Below are positions 53,178-63,500 of a DNA stretch of 64,000 nucleotides, one piece after another; the stretch's first letter is position 1; every line of letters starts with the position of its first letter. The notes beneath the pieces are model-generated. The model ran no database searches. It had not been told where the DNA came from and saw only the letters and a list, made by a program, of their open reading frames with translations. The DNA is from Bacillota bacterium (lineage in GTDB: Bacteria > Bacillota > Clostridia > Clostridiales > Clostridiaceae): positions 36,592 through 100,591 of the forward strand of contig JAEXLD010000073.1 of NCBI GenBank assembly GCA_023445445.1. The letters run 5' to 3'. The position numbers were made by a program, and so were the translations under genes.

Positions 53178-54566
53178 ATGAGAAAACGTATACTAACAGC
53201 TTTAATAGCAACTATTATGACCGTAGGAATATTTGCAGGATGTTCAAATAAGGGTAATGATTCAGAACCTGGTAATTCTGCAAGTGATGAAAAAGTAAAT
53301 TTAAATGTGTGGATCATGCCTAATACCCCAGAACCAGAAAAGGACTTTATGGAGGTTGTTAAACCATTTTTAGATGAAAATCCAAATATAACAGTAACAC
53401 CAACAGTACTTGATTGGGGCTCAGCTTGGACAAAGTTAACAACAGCAGCAACAAGTGGAGAAGGTCCAGACGTTTCACAAATCGGGACAACTTGGGTAGC
53501 AGCATTAGGAGCTATGGGAGCATTTGAAGATTTATCATCAGTATATGATAAATTTGGGGGAACTGAGTCATTTTTAGATGCTGCATTACCAACAACGCAA
53601 CTTGAAGGTACTAGTGAAAGATATGGAGTGCCTTGGTTTGTAGATACAAGAGCAGTATTTTACAGAAAAGATATATGTGAAGCAGCTGGAGTAAATCCAG
53701 AGGAAGATTTTAAGACTTGGGAGAGCTTTAGAGAAGCATTAAGAAAAATAAAGGCACTTGGAACATTTGAGGGAAAAGAAGCAATTCCATTTGGAATGCC
53801 AGGAAAAAATGACTGGAACGTAGTTCACAACTTTGCACCTTGGATTTGGGGTGCTGGTGGAGAGTTTATTTCAAAGGATGGAAAAACTAGTGAAATAAAT
53901 TCAAAAGAATCTGTTGAAGGTATTAAATTCTATACTGAATTAGCAAATGAAGGTTTATTACACAAAGGTACTTTAGAAAAGAACTCTTCTGAATGTGATG
54001 CTTTATTCCTAGCAGGAGATTTTGCAGTTCAATTTGGTGGAGCATGGCAAGTTAGTTCTTTAGAAAGACAAAAGAAAGAATATGATGAAGCTGTTGCTAA
54101 GGGAGAAACTCCAGAAGACAAACCTTTAGCAGATAAAGTTGGAGTTACAATGTTACCAGCAGGCCCAGCAGGAAGATTCGCTTTCTATGGTGGAAGTCAT
54201 TTAACTGTATTCAAGTCTTCAAAGAACAAAGAAGCTTCTTACAAGTTAATATCATACTTAGCTCAAGGAGACAAGCAAGTTGAGTATCAAAAAATAGGTG
54301 GTAACTTACCAGCAGCTAAATCAGCTTATGATAATTCATGGATAACTGAAAACCCATTAAGAGTAGTATTTAGAGATCAAATGCAATATGGTAAATCTTA
54401 TCCGTCAATTCCAGGATGGTCTCCATCAGAAACATTAATACAAAAAGGATTAAGTAATGTTTGGGATAATGTAATGGGTGTATTTGGAGAATATTCAGCA
54501 GCTAAAACTCAAGAGGTAATGGATGCTGCAGCTCAAGAATGTACAACACTTTATCAACAACAATAA
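53178..54566 (+). CDS. ABC sugar-binding lipoprotein (CUT1, family 1)
   Basis: The 462-residue extracellular lipoprotein has its lipobox cysteine at 22 (VGIFAGC). It shows the family 1 sugar-binding pattern: VNLNVWIMPNTPEPEKDFME at the mature start, TAATSGEGPDVSQIGTTWV, RYGVPWFVDTRAVFYRKDI, GGAWQVSS and FYGGSHLTVFKSSKNKEAS. Such proteins deliver oligosaccharides to the permease pair encoded next. Several exposed aromatic residues suit a beta-gluco-oligosaccharide, but the ligand is inferred from the locus. The ribosome binding site GGGAGGGA is strong. A long imperfect hairpin separates it from the permeases, which often lets binding protein be made in excess. Confidence 0.93.
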   Translation: MRKRILTALIATIMTVGIFAGCSNKGNDSEPGNSASDEKVNLNVWIMPNTPEPEKDFMEVVKPFLDENPNITVTPTVLDWGSAWTKLTTAATSGEGPDVSQIGTTWVAALGAMGAFEDLSSVYDKFGGTESFLDAALPTTQLEGTSERYGVPWFVDTRAVFYRKDICEAAGVNPEEDFKTWESFREALRKIKALGTFEGKEAIPFGMPGKNDWNVVHNFAPWIWGAGGEFISKDGKTSEINSKESVEGIKFYTELANEGLLHKGTLEKNSSECDALFLAGDFAVQFGGAWQVSSLERQKKEYDEAVAKGETPEDKPLADKVGVTMLPAGPAGRFAFYGGSHLTVFKSSKNKEASYKLISYLAQGDKQVEYQKIGGNLPAAKSAYDNSWITENPLRVVFRDQMQYGKSYPSIPGWSPSETLIQKGLSNVWDNVMGVFGEYSAAKTQEVMDAAAQECTTLYQQQ

Positions 54567-54595
54567 TTAGTATATAAAGAGATTTAAATAATTTA

Positions 54596-54673
54596 GTAAT
54601 TGAGAGTTAGAAATTTAATATAAATGAGTTAGGAGTAGCTAATTTTCTTTTGAAACTTCTAACTCTTAATTAC
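54596..54673 (+). repeat. Long imperfect hairpin between binding protein and permease genes
   Basis: 54596-54616 pairs with 54653-54673 over 21 bases with two mismatches (GTAATTGAGAGTTAG and CTAACTCTTAATTAC arms). No T run follows, so it is more likely an RNA-stability or processing element, or a palindromic repeat, than a terminator. Confidence 0.6.
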
Positions 54674-54691
54674 CATTCAGGGGGAATTCTA

Positions 54692-55687
54692 GTGGTTGAA
54701 ACAGCAAAAGCACCAAAACAAAATAAAAATGATAATAAAATTAAAAGAAGGTTTAAAAACTTTACTAGAGCGGTAAAGGAAAATAAATTTGCATATAAAT
54801 TAATATTACCAGCATTAGTTGCAATGGTAATAGTACATTTAATACCTATATTTTCTGGAATAATGATGTCCTTTTTAAAGTTAAATCAATTTACTTTAAA
54901 ACAATTTTTAGATGCACCAAATATCGGGCTAGATAACTATAAAACAGTATTATTTGATTCTACTAGTACTATAAGATCAGGATTTTTAGATGCCTTTAGA
55001 AATACAATAGTATTTTCTATATTATGTAGTATTTTAGTTTTGTCTTTAGGTATGATATTAGCATTATTATTAAATAGAAAAATAAGGTTTAGAGGGTTAG
55101 CAAGAACCTTACTTATGACTCCGTGGATAGTACCTTCTTTTGTAGTAGGTATGTTATGGGGATTTATGTGGCAACAAGATGGAGGAATAATAAATAGGTT
55201 ACTTGTAGATGTATTTCACATATTACCAAATAAGCCTTTTTGGTTAACTGGACCCAATGTTATGATTGCTATTATAATACCAACAATTTGGCGTTGTTTC
55301 CCATTTGTAATGTTAATGCTTTTAGCTGGACTTCAAAATATACCAGAAGAATATTATGAAGCAGCTGAAGTTGATGGAGCTAATGCATTTCAAAAATTTA
55401 AGATGATTACACTTCCATTATTAAAACCAGTAATAGCTATTCAGGTTTTAAATGGAATGTTAAATTATATATATTCTTTCAATATAGTGGCTATGATGTT
55501 TGGACATGGAGCTGGATTCCCAGGTAAATATGGAGATTTACTTATGACGAATATTAACAGAAATTCATTTGGAATATGGCAATTTGGAACAGGAGCAGCA
55601 GCAACAGTAATAGTTATGATATGTGTATTAGGATTGGTGGGAGTATGGTATAAAATATTTAAAAATGATTTGGTGGTGAATGAATAA
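54692..55687 (+). CDS. ABC sugar transporter permease 1 (MalF-like)
   Basis: The 331-residue membrane protein has six hydrophobic segments and the permease loop EEYYEAAEVDGANAFQKFKMITLPLL, which contacts the ATPase. An N-terminal cytoplasmic tail rich in Lys (KAPKQNKNDNKIKRR) precedes the first helix. It forms the inner-membrane channel with the next gene product. The start is GTG 54692 with GGGGGAA about 6 bases upstream; the longer in-frame start lies inside the hairpin repeat and lacks a ribosome binding site. Its TAA overlaps the next ATG by one base. Confidence 0.92.
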   Translation: MVETAKAPKQNKNDNKIKRRFKNFTRAVKENKFAYKLILPALVAMVIVHLIPIFSGIMMSFLKLNQFTLKQFLDAPNIGLDNYKTVLFDSTSTIRSGFLDAFRNTIVFSILCSILVLSLGMILALLLNRKIRFRGLARTLLMTPWIVPSFVVGMLWGFMWQQDGGIINRLLVDVFHILPNKPFWLTGPNVMIAIIIPTIWRCFPFVMLMLLAGLQNIPEEYYEAAEVDGANAFQKFKMITLPLLKPVIAIQVLNGMLNYIYSFNIVAMMFGHGAGFPGKYGDLLMTNINRNSFGIWQFGTGAAATVIVMICVLGLVGVWYKIFKNDLVVNE

Positions 55688-56556
55688 TGAAAAGTACAGC
55701 TTCATTAGCGAAAAAAAGAAAAAAGCAGAAAATTTATGATAAATTAGCTAATATACTCTTATTTGTAATAGTAATACTAGTAATATTTCCAATAGTATGG
55801 ATGGTATTTTCATCATTACTTACTCAAAATCAAATATCTACTGGAAGAATAGGAGCTCCTAAAAATTTTCAAAATTATATTGATATGTGGAAAAATATAA
55901 ATTTCTTCCATTATTTTAAAAATAGTTTGATTGTTTGTACTGTCACAACTATTATAGCACTTACCATAGCAGTGTTTGCAGGATATGCATTAGCTAGATA
56001 TAAGTTCCCCGGGGCTAGTCTATTTGGAGCAGGAGTATTAGCAACACAAATGGTTCCAGGAATAATGTTCTTATTACCTTTATATCTTTTATATATAAAA
56101 GTTCAAGAGGCAACTGGAATAAGATTAATAAATACTTATTATGGATTAATTATTGTATATTCAGCATTCTTTATTCCTCTTAGTATATGGGTTATTAGAG
56201 GATTCTTTGCTAGTATTCCAAAGGAATTAGAAGAAGCTGCATTTTTAGATGGTTGCACAAAATTTCAAGCTTTTACAAAAGTAATTTTACCAATATCAAG
56301 AGTTGGTATAATTGCCACAGGAATATATATTTTCTTAATGGCATGGGATGAGTTGATTTTTGCTTGGGTATTAACAACATCTCCAGATGTTGCAACTATT
56401 CCTGTAGGTATTAGATTGTATGTAGGAAACTATCAAAATAGATATGATTTATTAATGTCAGCTGGTGTTGTAACAACTTTACCAGTAATGATAATGTTCT
56501 TTGGTCTTCAAAAGCAGTTTATACAAGGTATGACTGCTGGATCAGTAAAAGGCTAA
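55687..56556 (+). CDS. ABC sugar transporter permease 2 (MalG-like)
   Basis: The 289-residue protein has six membrane segments and the coupling motif IPKELEEAAFLDGCTKFQAFTKVILP. VWMVFSSLLTQNQISTGR near the start and FIQGMTAGSVKG at the end are typical of MalG-like permeases. It starts within the stop codon of permease 1, so the two are translationally coupled. No ATPase gene follows. As in many Firmicute CUT1 systems, a shared MsmX/UgpC-like ATPase encoded outside this window must power it (inference). Confidence 0.93.
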   Translation: MKSTASLAKKRKKQKIYDKLANILLFVIVILVIFPIVWMVFSSLLTQNQISTGRIGAPKNFQNYIDMWKNINFFHYFKNSLIVCTVTTIIALTIAVFAGYALARYKFPGASLFGAGVLATQMVPGIMFLLPLYLLYIKVQEATGIRLINTYYGLIIVYSAFFIPLSIWVIRGFFASIPKELEEAAFLDGCTKFQAFTKVILPISRVGIIATGIYIFLMAWDELIFAWVLTTSPDVATIPVGIRLYVGNYQNRYDLLMSAGVVTTLPVMIMFFGLQKQFIQGMTAGSVKG

Positions 56557-56580
56557 GTTTTATCAAGTTTATTATTTTCA

Positions 56581-56623
56581 AGAGTATAAAATTAATTTTT
56601 ATTATTAATTTTATACTCTTTTT
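56581..56623 (+). terminator. Terminator after the importer operon
   Basis: A perfect 16-bp stem (56581-56596 with 56604-56619) with a 7-nt loop ends in TTTTT. Confidence 0.92.
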
Positions 56624-56642
56624 AAGTTGTTTTATTTTTAAA

Positions 56643-56655
56643 TAAAGCGCTTTTA
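56643..56655. promoter_or_regulatory. Possible CcpA catabolite-responsive element
   Basis: TAAAGCGCTTTTA has the AAAGCGCTTT core of strong cre sites but lacks the flanking TG/CA. It lies about 75 bases before the second binding-protein gene, where it could repress that gene when better sugars are present. Confidence 0.45.
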
Positions 56656-56728
56656 ATTTACACAATATATAGCTTTTTTATTTATAATATCTTACAATAT
56701 ATATATACATATAAAAATGGAGGGTTTT

Positions 56729-58021
56729 ATGGGGATTATAGTTAAAAAGCCAACAAATTCTTTAACGAAGATGGCTGTAATATTTACAATAGTAGGTAGT
56801 ATTATAATTATTAGTTCTTTGCTTTTTGTTATTAAGAAGAATAATGATAAGAATATTGTAAAAGAAAAAACTACAATTAAGATATGGGCTCTTTACGGAG
56901 ATATAGGAGATACTTTAATTAAGGTTACTGATAATTATACAAAGAATAATCCAAATGTAGTTTTTGAAATTAGTTTATATAAAAATGATACTTATAAATC
57001 GGTTATAAGAGAAGCTATAATAACAAATGATGCTCCAGATATTTTCTATACATGGGGAGATGGGTTTTTAAAGGATTTTATTGATATAGGGGCAGTTAGA
57101 AACATTAATGATATATGTGAAAGAGAAAATGTATATGGTGAAGTATCAGACAAAGCTTTGAATTCGTTTACTGTTGAAGAAAAGGTTTATGGATTACCAA
57201 TATCAGGTTGGAGACTTATGTTATTTGCAAATGAAGATTTATTTAATGAGAATAATATAAAGATTCCAGAAAGCTATGAAGAATTTGTACAAGCTATAGA
57301 ATCCTTTAAGGAATTAGGTATAACACCATTGTCTGTTGGAGCAAAGGAATCATGGACATTATCATTTTATTATATGATGCTAGCACTAAAAGATGTGGGA
57401 ATAGATGGTGTTAGAGAAGCTCTAAAGGATAATTCAAAGTTTAAGGAAGAGGGATTTTTGAGGGCTGCTGAGGAATTTAAGTATTTACGTGATATTGATG
57501 CATTTTCAGAAGAAGCATCAAGCTTAGAAAGTTATAATTCAGACTTCCTTTTTGCAGAAAAAAAAGCTGCAATGACTTTAAATGGAACATGGATAATACC
57601 ACGATTAGAACAAAAATTTAAAGAAAATGATGACATAAAAGGATTAGAGGTAATTGACTTTTCATCATTTATGGGGGAAAAACAAGGGATAGGAGGCTTT
57701 GTAGATGGGTTTGTTATTAATAACAACTCAGACAAGCAAGATATTATAGATAGTTTATATATAGATATCTTTAAAGAAGTTAGTAATATTTATATTAAAG
57801 AAATTAAAGGTGGAATACCAGTTTGGAATGAGCAAAAAATAGATGAAAGTAATCATTTATTATATGAAGCTGCTAATGATTTTCAAGATTATGAATATCA
57901 TGGTGCTTATGATCAAGCCTTACCATATAAATTAGCTAGAGTTCATTTACAAAGTATCGAATCATTATTTAATGGAGATATAACTCCAAAGGAGTTTATT
58001 GATAGACATAGTAATGAATAA
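56729..58021 (+). CDS. Membrane-anchored sugar-binding protein (family 1), second copy
   Basis: The 430-residue protein has the family 1 sugar-binding fold (IKIWALYGDIGDTLIKVTDN, APDIFYTWGDGFLKDF, VYGLPISGWRLMLFANEDLF, AAMTLNGTWIIPRLEQ). It is fixed by an uncleaved N-terminal helix (about 18-38) rather than a lipid, as no lipobox cysteine is present. It has its own transcription unit after the importer terminator. It may be a second receptor for the importer, or, like some anchored binding proteins near YesM kinases, a sugar-presenting partner of the sensor kinase; the second idea is inference. An upstream in-frame ATG overlaps GGAGG, so ATG 56729 is chosen. Confidence 0.85.
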   Translation: MGIIVKKPTNSLTKMAVIFTIVGSIIIISSLLFVIKKNNDKNIVKEKTTIKIWALYGDIGDTLIKVTDNYTKNNPNVVFEISLYKNDTYKSVIREAIITNDAPDIFYTWGDGFLKDFIDIGAVRNINDICERENVYGEVSDKALNSFTVEEKVYGLPISGWRLMLFANEDLFNENNIKIPESYEEFVQAIESFKELGITPLSVGAKESWTLSFYYMMLALKDVGIDGVREALKDNSKFKEEGFLRAAEEFKYLRDIDAFSEEASSLESYNSDFLFAEKKAAMTLNGTWIIPRLEQKFKENDDIKGLEVIDFSSFMGEKQGIGGFVDGFVINNNSDKQDIIDSLYIDIFKEVSNIYIKEIKGGIPVWNEQKIDESNHLLYEAANDFQDYEYHGAYDQALPYKLARVHLQSIESLFNGDITPKEFIDRHSNE

Positions 58022-58057
58022 TCTAAAAGTATTAATACTTATATTTTTATTTCTTTT

Positions 58058-58084
58058 AGGAGCTGTTTTTGCAGCTTCTTTTTA
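58058..58084 (+). terminator. Terminator after the second binding protein
   Basis: AGGAGCTG (58058-58065) pairs with CAGCTTCT (58072-58079, one G-U pair) and is followed by TTTTTATT. Confidence 0.8.
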
Positions 58085-58202
58085 TTATATAACAAATATT
58101 ATTAATTATTATTGCAATAATATTATTGGTTATAGTATTATTTAGTTAATTAAAAGAAAAAATAATAAGAAATAATATGGAAAGTAAAATTGTGGAGGAA
58201 TA

Positions 58203-59036
58203 ATGTTAAATATAGGATGTCACTTATCAACAACAAAGGGATTTGAAAATATGGGAAAAGAAGCCTTAGAAATAGGAGGGAATACTTTTCAATTTTTTAC
58301 TAGAAATCCTAGAGGTGGAAAGGCAAAAGATATAGATATTAATGATATGGAAGGTCTTTTAAAGATAGCAAGAGAAAATAATTTCACAACTATACTAGCT
58401 CATGCTCCTTATACATTAAATGCATGTTCAGCAGATGAAAGAACTAGAGAATTTGCAAGGGAAATGATGGAAGATGATTTAAGAAGAATGGAGCTTATGC
58501 CAAATAACTTATATAATTTTCACCCAGGAAGTCATGTAAAGCAAGGAGTGGAAATAGGCATAAATTACATAGTAGAATTATTAAATAAGGTATTAAGAGA
58601 GGACCAATCAACAACTGTTTTATTAGAGACAATGGCAGGAAAAGGCTCTGAAGTAGGAAGAACCTTTGAAGAAATTGCAGAAATAATATCTAGAGTTGAA
58701 TTAAAAGATAAAATGGGAGTTTGCCTAGATACCTGTCATGTTTATGATGCAGGTTATGATATAGTAAATGATTTAGATGGAGTATTAGAGGAATTTGATA
58801 GAATAATAGGTTTAGATAGATTAAAGGCTATTCATTTAAATGATAGTAAGAATCCATTTAAAAGCCATAAGGATAGACACGAAAAAATAGGAGAAGGTTC
58901 TTTAGGATTAGAAGCTATAACTAATATAATTAATCACCCAAAACTTAAGCACTTACCATTTTTCCTAGAAACACCTAATGAGTTAGATGGATATGCAAAG
59001 GAAATAGATCTATTAAGAAGCAGATATAAAGAATAA
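58203..59036 (+). CDS. nfo: Endonuclease IV (AP endonuclease)
   Basis: The enzyme cuts DNA 5' of abasic sites in base excision repair; it is a TIM barrel with three zinc ions. The 277-residue length is standard. Conserved zinc-site blocks are LNIGCHLSTTKGFE, ILAHAPYTLNACS, YNFHPGSHVKQGVE, VLLETMAGKGSEVG, GVCLDTCHVYDAGYD, AIHLNDSKNPFKSHKDRHE and the final PFFLETPNE. The ATG has a GGAGGAAT ribosome binding site. It is a single-gene unit unrelated to the glucan locus. Confidence 0.96.
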   Translation: MLNIGCHLSTTKGFENMGKEALEIGGNTFQFFTRNPRGGKAKDIDINDMEGLLKIARENNFTTILAHAPYTLNACSADERTREFAREMMEDDLRRMELMPNNLYNFHPGSHVKQGVEIGINYIVELLNKVLREDQSTTVLLETMAGKGSEVGRTFEEIAEIISRVELKDKMGVCLDTCHVYDAGYDIVNDLDGVLEEFDRIIGLDRLKAIHLNDSKNPFKSHKDRHEKIGEGSLGLEAITNIINHPKLKHLPFFLETPNELDGYAKEIDLLRSRYKE

Positions 59037-59105
59037 ATTATAAGACTTTTGCATAGGTCATAATAGAATATTTAGAATGTGATACAGCACATTCTTTTAG
59101 TTTTT

Positions 59106-59175
59106 AAGTATGATATATAAAGGACACCTTAATGGAAGCCATTAATAAGTAAATTTATATATCATACTTTTTCTT
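59106..59175 (+). terminator. Terminator after nfo
   Basis: AAGTATGATATATA (59106-59119) pairs perfectly with TATATATCATACTT (59156-59169) over a 36-nt loop that holds a smaller AATGG/CCATT hairpin, and ends in TTTCTTG. Confidence 0.7.
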
Positions 59176-59230
59176 GATATTTGTTTCTTTCTTGTGTATG
59201 ATAATTCATAGTTAGAAAGGTGTGTTTTTA

Positions 59231-60397
59231 ATGGAAGATTTAATAAAGGCTATTAAAGAAATAGTAAGTGAAGAAATAATAAAGATTGTAATTAGTAATA
59301 AAATAAATAAAGATTTTGATTATAATAAAATTAATATAGAGCAAAAAGTAAATAATAAGGGCAAAAAATATTATCAAATAGAAAAATTTACTGATAAGCA
59401 GGTTTTTCATGAAAATATTGAAGCTAAAAATCTAGAAAAAGAACTAATTAATTTAGTAACTAATAATTATAAACAAGTTGCTGCTTGGTCTAATGAAACA
59501 ACTTTTGATTTAAAAATATCTAAAAAAGGAAAGATATTCTTAGGTAAAAAGAAAGGAAATAATAAAAACATAGTTAATAAGAGCCATAATAAAGAAAAAA
59601 ATTATATTTTAAAAGAGGGTATGATAATAGAACCTTTAATAGACCTAGGTGTATTTACTAAAGAAGGTAAGGTTATTAATTCTAAGTATGATAAATATAA
59701 GCAAATAAATAGATTTATTGAAATAATAGATGATGAAATAAAGAAAAATAATTATAAAGAACTTACAATTTTAGATTTTGGCTGTGGAAAGTCCTATTTA
59801 ACCTTTGTATTATATTATTACTTTGTAGAAATTAAAAATATAAAGGTTAAAATGATAGGATTAGATCTTAAAGAAGATGTAATTAAAAAGTGTAATGAAA
59901 TAGCAAAAAGATATAAATATGACAATTTACATTTTGAATTAGGGGATATAAACGGCTATAAATATGAAAATAATGTAGATATGGTAATAACATTACATGC
60001 TTGTGATACTGCAACAGATTATGCTTTATATAATGCTGTAAAATGGAATGCAAAGATGATTTTTTCTGTTCCATGTTGTCAACATGAATTTAATGCTCAA
60101 ATTCAACCTGAATCTTTATCTATTATATCAAAATATGGTATAATTCAAGAAAGAGTTTCTGCACTTATGACAGATGCTGTTAGGGGAAACCTATTAGAGG
60201 CTGTAGGATATAAAACTCAACTTTTAGAGTTTATAGATATAGCCCATTCTCCAAAGAATATATTAATTAGAGCTTCAAAGGGAAAGATATCTCAAGAAAA
60301 GAGAGAAAAGGCTTTAATGGAAGTAGAAGCTTTAATTAAAGAATTTAATTTTAATCCTACATTATTAAATCTATTAAAAAATGATAAATTAATATAA
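59231..60397 (+). CDS. Class I SAM-dependent methyltransferase (Methyltransf_32 type)
   Basis: The 388-residue cytoplasmic protein has a basic N-terminal part (to about 170). The Rossmann methyltransferase core follows: TILDFGCGKSYLTFVLYYY is motif I, MIGLDLKEDVIKKC motif II, ELGDINGY motif III, and MVITLHACDTATDYAL motif IV. A FSVPCCQHEFN segment is characteristic of this family, which is related to eukaryotic METTL25-like proteins. Substrates are unknown; RNA is often suggested. A GTG 9 bases upstream is in frame, but the AGAAAGGTG spacing fits ATG 59231. Single-gene unit. Confidence 0.85.
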   Translation: MEDLIKAIKEIVSEEIIKIVISNKINKDFDYNKINIEQKVNNKGKKYYQIEKFTDKQVFHENIEAKNLEKELINLVTNNYKQVAAWSNETTFDLKISKKGKIFLGKKKGNNKNIVNKSHNKEKNYILKEGMIIEPLIDLGVFTKEGKVINSKYDKYKQINRFIEIIDDEIKKNNYKELTILDFGCGKSYLTFVLYYYFVEIKNIKVKMIGLDLKEDVIKKCNEIAKRYKYDNLHFELGDINGYKYENNVDMVITLHACDTATDYALYNAVKWNAKMIFSVPCCQHEFNAQIQPESLSIISKYGIIQERVSALMTDAVRGNLLEAVGYKTQLLEFIDIAHSPKNILIRASKGKISQEKREKALMEVEALIKEFNFNPTLLNLLKNDKLI

Positions 60398-60402
60398 CTT
60401 GC

Positions 60403-60436
60403 AATGCTGCGCTTACTTTAAGTGCAGCATTTTTTA
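60403..60436 (+). terminator. Terminator after the methyltransferase gene
   Basis: AATGCTGCGCTTA (60403-60415) pairs with TAAGTGCAGCATT (60419-60431) with one G-U pair, then TTTTATA. Confidence 0.9.
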
Positions 60437-60508
60437 TATTAAATTTTGATGATTTTGTTACCAAAACTAAAGCCATAATATTTTAATGTAAAACGAAGGA
60501 GGAGAATT

Positions 60509-63500
60509 ATGGATAAAAATCAATTAAAAACAAAAATAGAAGCAAAGCTCAATAATGAATATATAGCACAAGAAGAATACTTTAAAAATTTAGCAGAATA
60601 TTTTATAGAAAAGGTATATAAAAATGAAAAAGGAATACTGATGGTAGCTGGCGAAAGAAATACTTTTAAAAAGGCAAGTGTTAGAAACGTATTTGAAGTT
60701 TTAAAAGAAGAAAAAGTCATAGACAATGAAAAGTTAGATGATATTGATTTATCATCTTATAACTTTAATATGGGATATAATGCATTTTTAACAGATTTAT
60801 ATGAAATACTAAACAACAATTCATCCTATGGTGTAATATTTAAAAATACTGAAGAAGCATCTGATGAGATTCTAAATTTACTAGCTAATATTCATCCTAA
60901 TTCTTGTATAAAACTAAATAATAAATATAAAGTTAAAAATAATTTTTTAGTAGAGGCAAAAGGAGAAGAAAAAAATACTATTAATGAAATTGTTTGTCAC
61001 AATAAGTTTTTTATATTTATTTATAATTATAAAGAAAAGCTGGAACTAGATAATTTTGTTGCTTCTTCCTTAAAGAACGTAGATCAAATTCTATATACAA
61101 GGGAACTTACTGAAAAGGAAAAAAGCAACATTATAAGAAATAAGCTTGATAAGGAAATAGATGAAATAAAAAATCAATATGGAGTTCAAATACTATTAGG
61201 TTATAAGGATGAAGTTAGAGAAAATGAAAAATATTCTGTTTGTGAGTATCTACAAGATTATTTTAGTAAAAAAGGAAACTTTACCATTACAGAATATATA
61301 AAATATAAATTTACAAGTCCAATTAAATGTTTAATAGAAAAGGAAAATTTAAGTGAAGATGAGAAAATACTAATATATGTAGAAGGTAATGCCTTAAGAT
61401 GTAAGGCTAAGGGAGCTAAGTATAACTTAAATAAATACTTAATACCTACTTTAGAAGAAGTAAAATATAAGCTTGAATCTATAATAGGTTTAAGAGAGCT
61501 AAAAGAATTTTTACTAAATGTAGAAAATAATAAAAAAGTTCAAAATATTAGAAAGAGGCTTGGGTTAAAGACTTCTTATATTTCTCTAAATATGATTTTT
61601 GCAGGGAATGCAGGTACTGGGAAAACTAATGCTGCTAGAGTAACTTACGAATATTTAAATGCTCTTGGGTTATTAACTAAAGGTACTTTAGTAGAAGTAA
61701 GTAAGGCTGATTTCATAACAGAAAATTTAAGTGAAACAGCAAAAAGAACTAATGATATTATTAATTCTGCAATAGGAGGGGTATTATTTATAGATGAAGC
61801 TTATTCATTGTATGAAGGGGAAAATGATAAGGTAGGAAAAGAAATAGTAGATTCATTAATAAAAGGAATTGAAGATAATAGAAATAATCTAACAGTGATT
61901 TTAGCAGGCTATGAAAAAGATATGAGAGAGTTTCTAGGGGTAAATCAAGGGCTTAAATCAAGATTCCCTAACATAATCCATTTTGAAGATTATACTCCAA
62001 ATGAAATGTATAAAATAGCACTTCAAATTGCAAAGAGTAAAGGGTATAGAATTTCAAAAAATGTTAAAAGTGATCTTATAGATTTATTTACAAGAAATCA
62101 ACTAACAGGAAAAAGTGATTTAGGAAATGCAAGATTTGTAAGAAACATTATTGAAAATGCAATTATATTTTCATCAAGAAAGTATTTAAATAATAATAGA
62201 AGTGAAATAGACCTTCTAGAGAGAGAAGATTTTAATTTCAAGGCTAATGCTAAATTTGATTTAGAAGATAAATTAAAGAATATAATAGGCTTAGATGAAG
62301 TAAAAGAGTTATTAAGAAGTCAGTACAAACTATTAATAGCTCAAGAAAAAAGAAAGTCTGTTGGAGTAAATACAGAAATAGAACAAAATTTAAATATGGT
62401 ATTTGCAGGAAACCCTGGAACAGGTAAGACTAGTATTGCTAGATTGGTAGCTGAGATGCTAAATAGTATGGGTTTATTGAAAATTGGGCAACTAATTGAA
62501 TGTGATAGATTAAGTTTTGTATCTAATATTCCTGGGGAAACTGCTAAAAAGACAGAAGGAAAATTTAAGGAGGCCCTTGGAGGAGTATTATTTATAGATG
62601 AAGCATATACCCTTGCTAATGATGAGCTTGGTAGAGAAGCAATAGAAACCCTTCTAAAGCTAGTTGAAGATTATTCTAATGAAGTAATAGTTATATTAGC
62701 TGGATATGAATTAGAGATGGAAGATTTCTTCGATGTAAATATAGGACTACGATCAAGATTCCCATTATGGACAAATTTTGCAGATTATAATCCAAATGAA
62801 CTTTTAGAAATGGCTATTAGGTTAATTGAATCTAAGGGATTTAAACTATCTAAAAATGGATATGCTTCTCTTAAGAAAAGCTTTATAGATATTTATGAAA
62901 ATTCTGATTCACAATCTGGAAATGGTAGAATGGTAAGAAATTATGTTGAAAACTTAATTAGAGTACAAAGTATTAGAATAGCAGAAGAAGATACAAGTGT
63001 ATACGAAATAAATTTAATAACAGCAAGAGACATTGAAAAACTAAATACATCTCAATATGATAATGAGTTTGATTTAGAAAAGCATTTAGATAAGTTAGTT
63101 GGAAATGAAGAAGCAAAAGAATTCTTAAGAGATCAATATAAGTTAATTAGAGTAAAGGAAAAGAGAAAGAAACTTGGGTTATCTAATGATATAAATCGAT
63201 ATATGAATATAATTTTCACCGGAGATATTGGTACAGGTAAGAAAACAGTTTTAAATATTCTAGCCGAGACTTTATGTAGTATGGGGATAGTAAAGTCTAA
63301 AAATATAGTAGAAATAAATAAGGATGAAGTAATAGAATGCATAAATAAGAATTTATCCTTTGAAGATGTTTTAAATAAACAGATAGGAAAGGTTATTTAT
63401 ATAGACGGGGCAGAATTTTTATTAAAACCATATTCTAATAAAATAGTAAAAGATTTAATAAAGTTCATGGATAAGAATAGTAATAATTCAATAATAACCT

